Below are positions 25,698 through 33,441 of a stretch of 64,000 nucleotides of DNA, piece by piece. The stretch covers positions 1 to 64,000 of the forward strand of contig JAHHIF010000038.1 of assembly GCA_019358875.1 (NCBI GenBank). Direction: 5' to 3'. The position numbers and the translations under genes were made by a program. How positions within the stretch are numbered: the first letter of the stretch is position 1; every line of letters begins with the position of its first letter. This stretch comes from Symplocastrum torsivum CPER-KK1 (GTDB lineage Bacteria > Cyanobacteriota > Cyanobacteriia > Cyanobacteriales > Coleofasciculaceae). A model generated the notes under the pieces. The model was not told where the DNA came from. It made no database searches and saw only the letters and a program-made list of their open reading frames with translations.

Positions 25698-26936
25698 ATG
25701 AAGGCTCAAGATTTAAAAGGAAAAACCATTGCATTTGCTGGCTCCGGTGGTCTTGATAGCTGCACAATAAGCCGTTGGCTCACAGATCAGGGAGTACAGG
25801 TCGTGTGTTTTACCGCCGACCTAGGGCAACCTGATGAAGATGATACAGAAGCCATCAGAGAGCGGATGCTTTTATCGGGGGCAACAGATTTTGTCTTATT
25901 ACCAGCACGAGAAGCCATAGCAGAAGCAGGTCTTAGTGTCATTCAATCTCAAGCTTGCTATGAAGGGCGCTACTGGAATACAACAGGAATCGCCAGATGT
26001 GTCCTGGCGAAAGCCATGATCCAACAGATGCAAGAGAGAGGACTGACCATATTCAGCCATGGAGCAACAGGACGTGGCAACGATCAAGTCCGCTTTCAAC
26101 TCATTGCCAATATGCTTGCTCCGGATTTTGAGGTATATGCTCCCTGGCGCGACGAGGAATTTCTAGCGCGTTTCCCTGGTCGTAGTGAAATGATTGACTT
26201 TTGTCAAGAAAAAGGACTCTCTGTCACGGCGACGAAGGATAAACCTTACTCCACGGATGCAAATCTGCTCGGTTTAACCCATGAATCAGGACTCCTGGAA
26301 GAGTTGACAACACCTGCCCATTTTGTCAAGCCAATCATGGGTTGCTATCCGGTGGATGCTCCAGATGAAGCAGAGGAGTTCACCGTGCACTTTGAGCAAG
26401 GTCGCCCAGCTTCGGTTAATGGTAGTTCTGTAAACTTAGTTGAGGCAATTCTTCAGACCAATGCGATCGGTGGGAAACATGGCATCGGCATCGGCACTCA
26501 CTTAGTCGAGAATCGCTTTGTCGGGATTAAGTCACGAGGGGTGTATGAAAGCCCAGGTGTAGAACTGCTGGGAACTTGCTATGCATTTCTACTACAACTG
26601 ATTTTAGATCGCCGTGCGCGTGAGTTCTATGACCAGCTATCTCTATTAATTGCCAAGCAGATTTATCAGGGATATTGGTATGACTTAGCGACTCAGATGG
26701 CACTCCAAGCGATTCAACCCATAGCCGAATTAGCAACAGGAACGATTACAGTCTCCCTTTATAAAGGAAATATCTCGTTTATCTCAGCAAGTAATACGCC
26801 TCATTCCCTATATTCAGAAGAAAATGCCTCAATGGAAGGCATCGGTAGTTATAACCATGCCGACTCTGAGGGATTGCTACGTGTGTTTGGTGTGAGTGCG
26901 CGTGTACTAGCGACAAGTGGTCAGATTAAGGGCTGA
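25698..26936 (+). CDS. Argininosuccinate-synthase-related protein (E. coli-type)
   Basis: About 412 aa from the ATG at 25698, which has an AAGGA site eight bases upstream; an earlier start is open but less likely. It aligns by eye with the long, E. coli-type ArgG: AGSGGLDSCTISRW (ATP loop), TADLGQPDEDDTEAI, YWNTTGIAR, HGATGRGNDQVRF, KPYSTDANLLGLTHE, FEQGRPASVNG, IGGKHGIGIG and SRGVYESPG. It should join citrulline and aspartate in an ATP-dependent step, or a related substrate. It differs from the short-type enzyme usual for arginine synthesis in cyanobacteria, so an acquired or specialised role is plausible. The P-loop reads SGGLDS rather than SGGLDT. Confidence 0.85.
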   Translation: MKAQDLKGKTIAFAGSGGLDSCTISRWLTDQGVQVVCFTADLGQPDEDDTEAIRERMLLSGATDFVLLPAREAIAEAGLSVIQSQACYEGRYWNTTGIARCVLAKAMIQQMQERGLTIFSHGATGRGNDQVRFQLIANMLAPDFEVYAPWRDEEFLARFPGRSEMIDFCQEKGLSVTATKDKPYSTDANLLGLTHESGLLEELTTPAHFVKPIMGCYPVDAPDEAEEFTVHFEQGRPASVNGSSVNLVEAILQTNAIGGKHGIGIGTHLVENRFVGIKSRGVYESPGVELLGTCYAFLLQLILDRRAREFYDQLSLLIAKQIYQGYWYDLATQMALQAIQPIAELATGTITVSLYKGNISFISASNTPHSLYSEENASMEGIGSYNHADSEGLLRVFGVSARVLATSGQIKG

Positions 26937-27064
26937 ACCGAAGTCCTCTAACAAAACGTCTTTGAGTGCTATTGAACACACAAATAATGCACCATGAGGA
27001 AGGGTGAGAGGGATTTTCCAAACTGGGGGGAAACTCTCGCACCTGCTGGAATAGGGAGTAATCT

Positions 27065-27574
27065 CTATTGTCTGTTCTCGGTATCAACTCCATCTACTCG
27101 CATTTGTAGACGTTCTAGCTCTGTTCTCATGTTTTCTAGTTGTCGTTTCGAGACAGCTAAATCTTCTTGCGTAGCTAAATCGGCAGTACTGCCATTAATC
27201 AGTTGCTCAACTCGATTCAAGCAAGCATTCAACCCAGCCGCAAACTCATATCGGCTTATCGGTTGATTGCCTTGAAAGGTGCCATCGCCATATCCACCAA
27301 TACAACCATAACCCTCTCCAGTAGAGGGTGAGGACTGAGACGTTGAGTTAGGAGAATTAACATCTGATCGCTCAGAAATTCCGGTTTCCTGAGTTGGGGT
27401 AGATTGTGCGATCGCTTCGTGGGTACTAGCCGATTGAACGGAGAAGGCAACCGTCTGATCTGAAACTTGCCTAGTGTCAATCTCGGCAGCAGTGGTACGG
27501 GTTGCCAGCAGGAGGCTAAAACCCAAGATGACTACACCAGGCAACTGTGTGTTCTTAAAAAACGTTGACATCAT
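27065..27574 (-). CDS. Truncated SLH-domain porin-like protein
   Basis: The 169-aa product has a signal peptide (cleavage near TTAA), a low-complexity spacer, and a single SLH-like block (YGCIGGYGDGTFQGNQPISR, YEFAAGLNACLNRVEQLI). A coiled coil of the type LATQEDLAVSKRQLENMRTELERLQMRVDG follows. In cyanobacterial SLH/OprB iron-uptake porins this precedes a beta barrel of about 350 residues; here translation stops right after the coil and no barrel sequence follows. It is either a stand-alone peptidoglycan-binding stub or a truncated gene. Confidence 0.75.
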   Translation of the reverse strand: MMSTFFKNTQLPGVVILGFSLLLATRTTAAEIDTRQVSDQTVAFSVQSASTHEAIAQSTPTQETGISERSDVNSPNSTSQSSPSTGEGYGCIGGYGDGTFQGNQPISRYEFAAGLNACLNRVEQLINGSTADLATQEDLAVSKRQLENMRTELERLQMRVDGVDTENRQ

Positions 27575-27727
27575 CGTTCAGTTTACAAAGGTGCGTTTTT
27601 GTCAAGTGTATTAATTTTGTTTGTCTGCTATGAATTAAGCGATCGCACCACAATCTCGTCCTTAGTAGGTACTTAACACTTATCAGGAGCCAATTTAATC
27701 TCTAGATCTTATTGACAGTTAAAACCA

Positions 27728-28198
27728 TCAATTAGTTTCCTTCTTGATTTTTGGCTTATTCAACTCTCTACACTTCACCAAAGCCTGTTCATGAGCATCC
27801 TTGTACTCCTTACCGCCTAACATAACGTCACCATAATATTCATAAGGTGCTTCCCCATAAACAGGAAGTGGCGGATCGTCTGGATAGTCTTCTTTCGCTT
27901 CTTCTACAGCAGCTTTCAGTTCTTCAACACCAAGACGTTGTGCGGGGAAATAATAGCGTTCTTGAACATTGTCTCCTTGCTGTAGCCGCGTTGGGTCAAC
28001 AAGACGATCATCAAGCTCAACCCAGCTATGTTCAATCGGAGTATACGGCTTTCCATCAACGACTAAAAAGCCTTGAACATACATTGAGCCTTCAAGCAGC
28101 AATGCGGCTTTGTAAGACTTGTTAAACGAGTCTTTTTCCTTACTTTTGATTTGGAGAGCGATTTCTCTGGAGAGGGCTGCATCTAACGGTTTGTTCAT
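27728..28198 (-). CDS. Conserved hypothetical protein
   Basis: About 156 aa from the ATG at 28198, preceded by AAGG at good spacing; a GTG seven codons earlier is also open. The sequence has MYVQGFLVVDGKPYTPIEHS, WVELDDRLVDPT, then an acidic Pro-rich stretch (DYPDDPPLPVYGEAPYEYYG) and a Lys-rich tail. The combination of an HSW/VDPT core resembles small transglutaminase-like or uncharacterised domains, but I cannot name the family. Soluble, no membrane span. Confidence 0.6.
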   Translation of the reverse strand: MNKPLDAALSREIALQIKSKEKDSFNKSYKAALLLEGSMYVQGFLVVDGKPYTPIEHSWVELDDRLVDPTRLQQGDNVQERYYFPAQRLGVEELKAAVEEAKEDYPDDPPLPVYGEAPYEYYGDVMLGGKEYKDAHEQALVKCRELNKPKIKKETN

Positions 28199-28298
28199 AT
28201 CTGTTACCTTGAGTGTCACTCCTCAAAGTGTCACACATAAGAATACTCGTCTAGTTAAAGAAGCGTAGGCTTAAATAGTGTGAGGAGCAAATGAAATG

Positions 28299-28345
28299 AA
28301 AAAGCGCTTGGGGTCGAAACACGGCAAGACTCCCAGGCGCTTTTT
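28299..28345 (-). terminator. Strong terminator of dedA
   Basis: AAAAAGCGCTTGGG (28299-28312) pairs with CCCAGGCGCTTTTT (28332-28345) with one G-U pair. It carries A-rich and T-rich flanks on both sides and so can work in both directions. It lies 35 bases after the DedA stop. Confidence 0.88.
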
Positions 28346-28379
28346 CCATGATCAGCAAAAAATTCTCTTTCCCTATGCT

Positions 28380-29033
28380 TTACTCTCCTGGCGCTGATGG
28401 CTGCTCTCCAGCAGAGGACTGCTTGAGTTTACGAGACTCCAACCACATGGGAACAGCAATCCAAGCGATAACAAGAACAAGCGCAACGATCGCAAATCGT
28501 GCCACCCAGGAGACTAATTGCTCTAAAGGCACTACTCGTCCTAAAAAGAAGGACAACGTTACCATTACTGATGCCCAGAGAGTACCACCAGCTAAATTAC
28601 ATAAAATAAATTGTGGGTAAGGCATTTTGGCAATTCCCGCCATTGGTCCTGCGAAAATCCGCAACAGAGCTACAAATCGCCCAAAAAATACAGCTCTGGC
28701 TGCATTTTCACTAAATTGATTTTTCGCTTCTGTAAGTTGCTCTTCCGTGATGCGAAAAAAACGCCCTACTCGCACTAAGAAAGGCCAGCCTCCTACCTTA
28801 CCTATCCAGTAGCCAAAGTTGTCGCCAATGACAGCACCTGCGATCGCAGTACCCAATACCAACCAATAATTCAGTTCGCCGCTACCAGCTAAGAAACCGC
28901 CCACCAAGGTGATCGTTTCCCCAGGTAGGGGAATCCCTGCACTTTCGAGAGCAATTCCCAAAAAAACAGCCCAGTAGCCGTACTGCCTCGCAATTTCCTG
29001 GATCGTCTCCAGTGAAAGAAACTCAAAAGACAT
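28380..29033 (-). CDS. DedA-family membrane protein
   Basis: The 217-aa protein carries the VTT/DedA domain: VFLGIALESAGIPLPGETITLVGG near the N-terminus, GAVIGDNFGYWIGKVGG, and FFGRFVALLRIFAGPMAG with the conserved Arg and Gly residues of the re-entrant helices. Members are linked to lipid (undecaprenyl phosphate or phospholipid) translocation and membrane homeostasis. There are about five membrane segments. A strong terminator follows. It is monocistronic. uppS, which makes the undecaprenyl carrier, is also in this window but 11 kb away. Confidence 0.92.
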   Translation of the reverse strand: MSFEFLSLETIQEIARQYGYWAVFLGIALESAGIPLPGETITLVGGFLAGSGELNYWLVLGTAIAGAVIGDNFGYWIGKVGGWPFLVRVGRFFRITEEQLTEAKNQFSENAARAVFFGRFVALLRIFAGPMAGIAKMPYPQFILCNLAGGTLWASVMVTLSFFLGRVVPLEQLVSWVARFAIVALVLVIAWIAVPMWLESRKLKQSSAGEQPSAPGE

Positions 29034-29144
29034 CCAGCTTAGCCTTTACAAACATTCATCGCTTCTCACATCTTGGCGTGATCCCAGGAATTGTGTCAAT
29101 AAATCGTAAGTAACAAGGTTCAGATTCCAAAGTGGTAGTTTCTG

Positions 29145-29393
29145 TTAGGTGGGAACTAACTCACCCGGACGTAGCTTTGCCCACTTCCCAGTTTCTTGCT
29201 TAAAGCTGAGGCAGCCGACAACATCCCATTCCATCTCCACATAATCTTGGTGGGGGCGGATGTTGACATTGATGCTGGGTTCAGTCGCTTCAAAATTGGG
29301 AGTTTCTGTCAGATGAGGCACCTCATGCTGCGTTTCTACAGCATGGTAGGTGGTGCAGCGGTCTACATAGTGGCAGTTAACGCAAATACACAT
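29145..29393 (-). CDS. ycf34: Ycf34, Fe-S-binding protein
   Basis: The start giving MCICVNCHYVDRC (29393) is the family start; an ATG five codons upstream is a spurious extension. The 82-aa product has Cys residues at 2, 4, 7 and 13 as CxCxxCxxxxxC, then TTYHAVE, PHLTETPNFEATEPSINVN and GCLSFKQETGKWAKLRPGE. In Synechocystis, Ycf34 was reported to bind an Fe-S cluster and to affect photosynthetic electron transport. It is divergent from the CCA-adding enzyme gene, with about 65 bases between them. Confidence 0.93.
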   Translation of the reverse strand: MCICVNCHYVDRCTTYHAVETQHEVPHLTETPNFEATEPSINVNIRPHQDYVEMEWDVVGCLSFKQETGKWAKLRPGELVPT

Positions 29394-29459
29394 TGCCAAA
29401 GACTCCAAGTCACCTCTTTAATCTAGCTTAGCCAGGACATTGGTTAACCTGTATTTGGA

Positions 29460-30740
29460 TTGATTTTATTTAAGCTGGTGAACGTAAACCTAGACATCGC
29501 CTTCTCTGCTCTTTCTCCTCAAACCTGGCCCTTTAGCCAGGAGTGGCTACCGCCCCAAGCTTGCTTAGTTGGTGGTGTAGTACGGGATGCGTTGTTGGGA
29601 AGACGTGCAGAGTATCTGGACTTAGACTTTGTTTTACCCACAGATGCTATACAGACAGCGAGAAAGCTAGCTAATCACTACAAAGCTGGCTTTGTTGTAC
29701 TCGATCCTCAAAGGCAGATTGCTAGAGTCGTGTTTGAGACAGCAACCGTTGACTTGGCTCAACAAGAAGGTGACAGCCTTGAGACTGACTTGCAGAGGCG
29801 GGACTTTACGATAAATGCGATCGCCTATAATCCTCATACAAAAGAACTCATTGACCCACTCCAAGGCATCGCTGACTTGCAAGCGGGTGTCATTCGGATG
29901 GTAAACGCTGCCAACCTAGAAGATGACCCATTACGACTCCTACGCGCTTATCGGCAAGCCGCTCAACTCGGTTTTAAACTTGAGTCAGAAACCCAGGCAG
30001 TCATTCGCCACTTAGCCCCCCTGCTAGGACAAATCGCAGCAGAACGGGTGCAAGTAGAGTTGAGCTATCTCCTCAAAACCTCTCAAGGAACACCTTGGCT
30101 CATAGCCGCTTGGAAGGATAACTTACTACAAGTCTGGTTCCCCGATTCAACCGCTCAAGGCATAGCCCAACTAGCTGCTATTGACCAAGCGGCTGCTGTA
30201 TTGAGAGAAACTTGGATTGAACTAGGAAGAGAACTACAGGCGCCAGTCGGCGGGAAGTCAGTCTATTTGCTAAGTCTGGCGAAGCTGGCGAGTTTGTTGC
30301 CAGCTTCGCCAGAAACCGCTGAAGAGCAACTGTTGCGTTTGAAATACTCTCGTGCTGAGATTCGGGTTGTAGTCACAGCAATCAGACACTTGCCTCAACT
30401 GCTGTCCCATATCACCTCCCCAATGTCATTACGGGAGCAGTATTTTTTCTTTCAGGATGTTAAGTCAGTCTTTCCCGCCTTAGCGGTTCTAGCAATGGCA
30501 AGGGGAATGCTAGTTGATGAAATCGCACCTTTGGTCAACACCTACCTCAACCCCGATAATCAGGTTGCCCATCCGATACCCCTAGTTACTGGCAACGAGT
30601 TGATGAAAGCCCTTAACCTCCCAGCTAGTCGCCAAATCGGTAAACTACTCATAGAAATTCAGCTAGCACGCATTGAGAACAAAATCTCCTCGGTTGAAGA
30701 GGCTATTCAGTTTGCCGTCAAGCTTGTTGAGTTCCATTGA
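29460..30740 (+). CDS. cca: CCA-adding tRNA nucleotidyltransferase
   Basis: The 426-aa class II nucleotidyltransferase adds the 3'-CCA end to tRNA, or part of it. The head domain has CLVGGVVRDALLGR, the DLDFVLPT metal Asp pair, RRDFTINAIAY, IDPLQGIADLQAGVIR and DPLRLLRAYRQAAQLGF. The C-terminal body is helical. The start is uncertain (TTG at 29460, GTG at 29478; no ATG in a good position). Its stop codon at 30738-30740 falls exactly at the predicted end of an IS200/IS605-type element, so the final residue or stop may be supplied by the insertion. Confidence 0.9.
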   Translation: MILFKLVNVNLDIAFSALSPQTWPFSQEWLPPQACLVGGVVRDALLGRRAEYLDLDFVLPTDAIQTARKLANHYKAGFVVLDPQRQIARVVFETATVDLAQQEGDSLETDLQRRDFTINAIAYNPHTKELIDPLQGIADLQAGVIRMVNAANLEDDPLRLLRAYRQAAQLGFKLESETQAVIRHLAPLLGQIAAERVQVELSYLLKTSQGTPWLIAAWKDNLLQVWFPDSTAQGIAQLAAIDQAAAVLRETWIELGRELQAPVGGKSVYLLSLAKLASLLPASPETAEEQLLRLKYSRAEIRVVVTAIRHLPQLLSHITSPMSLREQYFFFQDVKSVFPALAVLAMARGMLVDEIAPLVNTYLNPDNQVAHPIPLVTGNELMKALNLPASRQIGKLLIEIQLARIENKISSVEEAIQFAVKLVEFH

Positions 30741-30746
30741 GCCACT

Positions 30747-30767
30747 CCCACGTTTTCTAAACGTGGG
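30747..30767 (-). ncRNA. Right-end hairpin, probable 3' part of the TnpB omega RNA
   Basis: A perfect 9-bp stem with a 3-base loop begins three bases beyond the tnpB stop. In this family the guide RNA (omega RNA) covers the end of tnpB and the right end, and its guide is read from the flanking DNA. Here that flank would be the 3' end of cca, read as TGGAACTCAACAAGCTTGAC on the minus strand. The RNA itself is inferred. Confidence 0.5.
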
Positions 30768-30769
30768 AT

Positions 30770-31903
30770 TCAGGCATCGGACAAGGATTGCAGGAGTAAC
30801 TCCTGGCTGACATCCTCTACGCCTAGGGTTGAACTCCCAACCCTTTTAATATTTATCGCGGCGTTTACATCTCGGTCATTAACTTGATGACAAGATGGAC
30901 ACCGCCAGCGTCTCACTGAAAGGTCTAATTCCTCTAAGACAAGACCACAGCAACAACAGGTCTTAGTGGATGGATACCACGGCTCAATATAAATGACCCG
31001 TTTCCCTTTTTTCTTTGCCACCCATTCTAGTACTTGAAAGAAATCCCCTAATGCTAAGTCGTTAACCTTGCGCCCCCATAGACGCTGCATTCCCTTCAGG
31101 TTTAACGTCTCAAAGCACAACACATCGAACTGGTCAGTCAACTTGTGAGCAAGCGTCCATTGCCAGTCACGTCTGCGGTTGCTAATAGCCTCGTGGCAAC
31201 GAACCAAATGTTTTCTCGCCTGCTCTCGATTGTTTGACCCTTTGCACTTTTTAGAATGCTGTCGAGATGCTTTGGCAAGAATATTGAGGGATGATTTAAG
31301 GAATTCAGGTGACTCAATCTTGAACCCTTCTGAGCAAGTGAGGAATGTCTTCAACCCAAAATCAAATCCAGCTATCTTACCAGTCTCAAATGTGACTTCT
31401 GGCGTTGAATATCCGTCAACGACTACAACCATAAACAACTCACCTAATGCAGTGCGTTTGATGGTTAGCGTTTTGACAGTTCCTTCTATCTCCCTAGAGT
31501 TCCAATATTGATATACCCGACTACCTATCTTGACTCGATTGCCTCCTAGAAACTTGTAACCAGCCTGCTTAAGGGTGAATGACTTGTATTTCTTGACCTT
31601 TTTAAACCCTGGTGGTTTAACCCCCTTCTTGTGGTGCTGAAAAAACAATTGGTAGGCTTTATCAATTCGTTGGCAGATGTCTTGAACGGCTTGAGAACCT
31701 ACTAATTGCCAGAAAGAACTACGTTTCCGTAGCTTAGCGGTATGTTTCTGAAGTTTCGCGCAGTTCAAGTGCTTGCCCCACATCCGGTAGTACCGACGAT
31801 GCAACACGATGCAGTGGTTATAAATTACCCCAGCGGCGTTTATTGTCCGCTTGAGGTATTTATTCCGCTTGTGCTGATACAACTTGAACTTCAAGGTCTT
31901 CAT
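30770..31903 (-). CDS. tnpB: TnpB, RNA-guided nuclease of IS200/IS605 type
   Basis: About 377 aa from the ATG at 31903 (MKTLKFKLYQHKRN); the longer open frame to 32068 runs through the divergent gene and is not credible. All RuvC catalytic positions are present: D181 in AGFDFGLKT, E265 in CFETLNLKG, and NDRDVNAAINI (D343/D345). The zinc ribbon is C316/C319 with C335/C338. TnpB proteins are programmable DNA nucleases that promote retention of the element. The gene looks full length and intact. A short divergent RHH gene is 30-40 bases away. Confidence 0.93.
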   Translation of the reverse strand: MKTLKFKLYQHKRNKYLKRTINAAGVIYNHCIVLHRRYYRMWGKHLNCAKLQKHTAKLRKRSSFWQLVGSQAVQDICQRIDKAYQLFFQHHKKGVKPPGFKKVKKYKSFTLKQAGYKFLGGNRVKIGSRVYQYWNSREIEGTVKTLTIKRTALGELFMVVVVDGYSTPEVTFETGKIAGFDFGLKTFLTCSEGFKIESPEFLKSSLNILAKASRQHSKKCKGSNNREQARKHLVRCHEAISNRRRDWQWTLAHKLTDQFDVLCFETLNLKGMQRLWGRKVNDLALGDFFQVLEWVAKKKGKRVIYIEPWYPSTKTCCCCGLVLEELDLSVRRWRCPSCHQVNDRDVNAAINIKRVGSSTLGVEDVSQELLLQSLSDA

Positions 31904-31924
31904 GGTTTTAATGATACCATGTAT

Positions 31925-31939
31925 CCATACATCGTATGG
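31925..31939. promoter_or_regulatory. Palindrome between tnpB and the RHH gene
   Basis: CCATAC-ATC-GTATGG is a perfect 6-bp inverted repeat, with a further CCATGTAT half-site just to the left. It lies in the short divergent promoter region, the expected place for an RHH operator. The binding protein is inferred to be the adjacent RHH product. Confidence 0.55.
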
Positions 31940-31944
31940 ATTAT

Positions 31945-32094
31945 ATGAACAAAAAACCATTGAGCTTGCGAATTGAGGAAAGTCGCTTAGAAAAACTGAA
32001 ACGGTACGCCGACGTAAAAAAGAAAACAATGACTCAACTGATAGAAGACTGGATAGATAGATTGCCAACCCCTACTGACACTGACGGCGCTTAA
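31945..32094 (+). CDS. Small ribbon-helix-helix protein of the tnpB element
   Basis: The 49-aa product has a basic strand (MNKKPLSLRIEESRLEKLKR) and two helices (YADVKKKTMTQLIEDWIDRL), the Arc/CopG layout. An in-frame ATG at 31936 adds three residues. It is divergent from tnpB across a palindrome, lies within the element's terminal hairpins, and probably represses tnpB. Its stop overlaps the left-end hairpin GGCGCTT/AAGCGCC. Small RHH genes beside solo tnpB genes are known in cyanobacteria; the regulatory role is inferred. Confidence 0.75.
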   Translation: MNKKPLSLRIEESRLEKLKRYADVKKKTMTQLIEDWIDRLPTPTDTDGA

Positions 32095-32177
32095 AAGCGC
32101 CAACGCTACGTCCCACCCTTAAAAGAGGTGGGCTTTGCTTGTTTTTCTGTAAGAAGTCGCGCCGAAATAACTTGCCT

Positions 32178-32250
32178 GTTGAGTTAGGGAAAAGGTTAAA
32201 GGGGAAAGGGAAGGGTTCCACATCAACCTTTTCCCTTTCTCCTTCTCAAC
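32178..32250. repeat. Long two-part hairpin
   Basis: GTTGAG (32178-32183) and GGGAAAAGGTT (32187-32197) are mirrored by AACCTTTTCCC (32225-32235) and CTCAAC (32245-32250). The purine-rich loop differs. It is a candidate terminator for the FAD gene (minus strand) or a small nonautonomous repeat. Confidence 0.55.
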
Positions 32251-32282
32251 ATGGGTAACTTTTTTTCACGAGTCCTCAGCTC

Positions 32283-33377
32283 TTAAACAGCATCCCAAAA
32301 ACGTTCTCCTGGTAAAGTTCGCTGTTGCAGTTGGTGATTCATCTGAGTAGCTGCTGCTAGCCCAGAATGTAAAGCACTCTCAGTCTGGTTACCACCACAC
32401 CAATCGCCACAACAAATTATGGGGAAGGGTGTTGTGGCAGCAAGGTAGTCCATCGGTAAAGAACGTCGAGGAAAAGCATAGCGCCATCGGTGGACTTGTA
32501 ACCATTTGGGTGTGTCCAGCCAGGGAATAAGCAACTGTGCAGCACGAGACAACATCTGGCGTCCAGCCGGGTGTAAGTCGGTAGCGTCTAAGTAACGGCT
32601 GGCAAAGTTAGCATTGCTTTGAAGGACAAAGATTGGTGTTGAGGTATCAAGACGCTTGCTACTATCTAAGCCAATCCAGGCTAGATCGGGGTCTTGGCTA
32701 AATGTAATAGATTGCCAAACTGGGTTTAGCTCGTCTAAATCTTTTTGTCGTTGGGCTGGGTAAAGTGCGATCGCACTTAGGCAAGGGTCAAACTCAACAG
32801 AGCGTAAACTATCTAAAAACGCCGATGGTAAACCCATACCTGCTAAGGGTTCCAGTATCAAAAGAGCTTGAGGCGCTGGAATGGCGACAACAACAGCTTT
32901 CGCCATGAGTTCAGTAGGTTGCTCATCCATTGGCTCTAGAGTAAGCTGCCAAGCTTTCTGTGTCGGCACCATTGCTTCTACTCGTCGGTTTAGCCAAATA
33001 TCTAAACCAGTGGCAAGTACTTTAGCAACGGCTGTCATTCCTGCGGGTGCAATGTAACAAGTAACGGGTAAGGGATGCAACTCACTTCCAACTCCAGACT
33101 CCGGTTTTGCTGAATTGAGTTCGTAAGTTGTAGTAGTCCAAGTCCGGAGAATGTTGCGCTGTAGTAGTATTTCAATGAGTTGCTGTACCAACGTTCCTTG
33201 CGATTCGAGATAGCGCACTCCATGATCAGCACGGGTGTCATGTAGGCGTCGCGTCGCTACTCGCCCTCCGACACCACGGGATTTTTCTACGACGACAACA
33301 CTATACCCAGCTTGGTGTAGCTGTTGGGCACAGGTGAGTCCTGCTAAACCAGCACCGATAATGGCGACATCAAACAC
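32283..33377 (-). CDS. Renalase-like FAD-dependent amine oxidase
   Basis: The 364-aa flavoprotein opens with IIGAGLAGLTCAQQL and VVVEKSRGVGGRVATRR, the Rossmann FAD site and arginine-rich motif of the amine-oxidase/renalase family. RADHGVRYL and CYIAPAGMTAVAKVL follow, and the C-terminal FAD contact is CGDWCGGNQTESALHSGLAAA. Members oxidise small amines or dihydronicotinamide isomers; the cyanobacterial substrate is not known. There is no signal peptide. The gene is divergent from the YaaW-like gene with about 65 bases between them. Confidence 0.88.
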   Translation of the reverse strand: MFDVAIIGAGLAGLTCAQQLHQAGYSVVVVEKSRGVGGRVATRRLHDTRADHGVRYLESQGTLVQQLIEILLQRNILRTWTTTTYELNSAKPESGVGSELHPLPVTCYIAPAGMTAVAKVLATGLDIWLNRRVEAMVPTQKAWQLTLEPMDEQPTELMAKAVVVAIPAPQALLILEPLAGMGLPSAFLDSLRSVEFDPCLSAIALYPAQRQKDLDELNPVWQSITFSQDPDLAWIGLDSSKRLDTSTPIFVLQSNANFASRYLDATDLHPAGRQMLSRAAQLLIPWLDTPKWLQVHRWRYAFPRRSLPMDYLAATTPFPIICCGDWCGGNQTESALHSGLAAATQMNHQLQQRTLPGERFWDAV

Positions 33378-33441
33378 GACTAATGCTCCTCGTGCATTGA
33401 GTTATTAGAAGTAGAATAATTGACAATACCGAACTGGGGTT

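Larger units (their letters stand above)
30737..32132 (-). mobile_element. IS200/IS605-type (IS1341-like) tnpB element without tnpA
   Basis: The element comprises tnpB, a divergent RHH gene, and hairpins at both ends: CCCACGTTT/AAACGTGGG (30747-30767) after tnpB and GGCGCTT/AAGCGCC (32086-32101) plus CCCACC/GGTGGG (32112-32132) after the RHH gene. On the minus strand the right end finishes GTGGGAGTGGCTCAA, like the TCAA-type cleavage site of this family. No tnpA (Y1 transposase) is present, so it is non-autonomous. The exact ends are inferred. Confidence 0.7.

Noticed and set aside
26994..27266. 90-codon plus-strand frame opposite the SLH gene
   Set aside because: Shadow of the minus-strand SLH reading frame, rich in Cys and Ser without pattern.
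31904..32068. N-terminal extension of TnpB by 55 residues
   Set aside because: It runs through the divergent RHH gene and palindrome; the family start is MKTLKFK at 31903.
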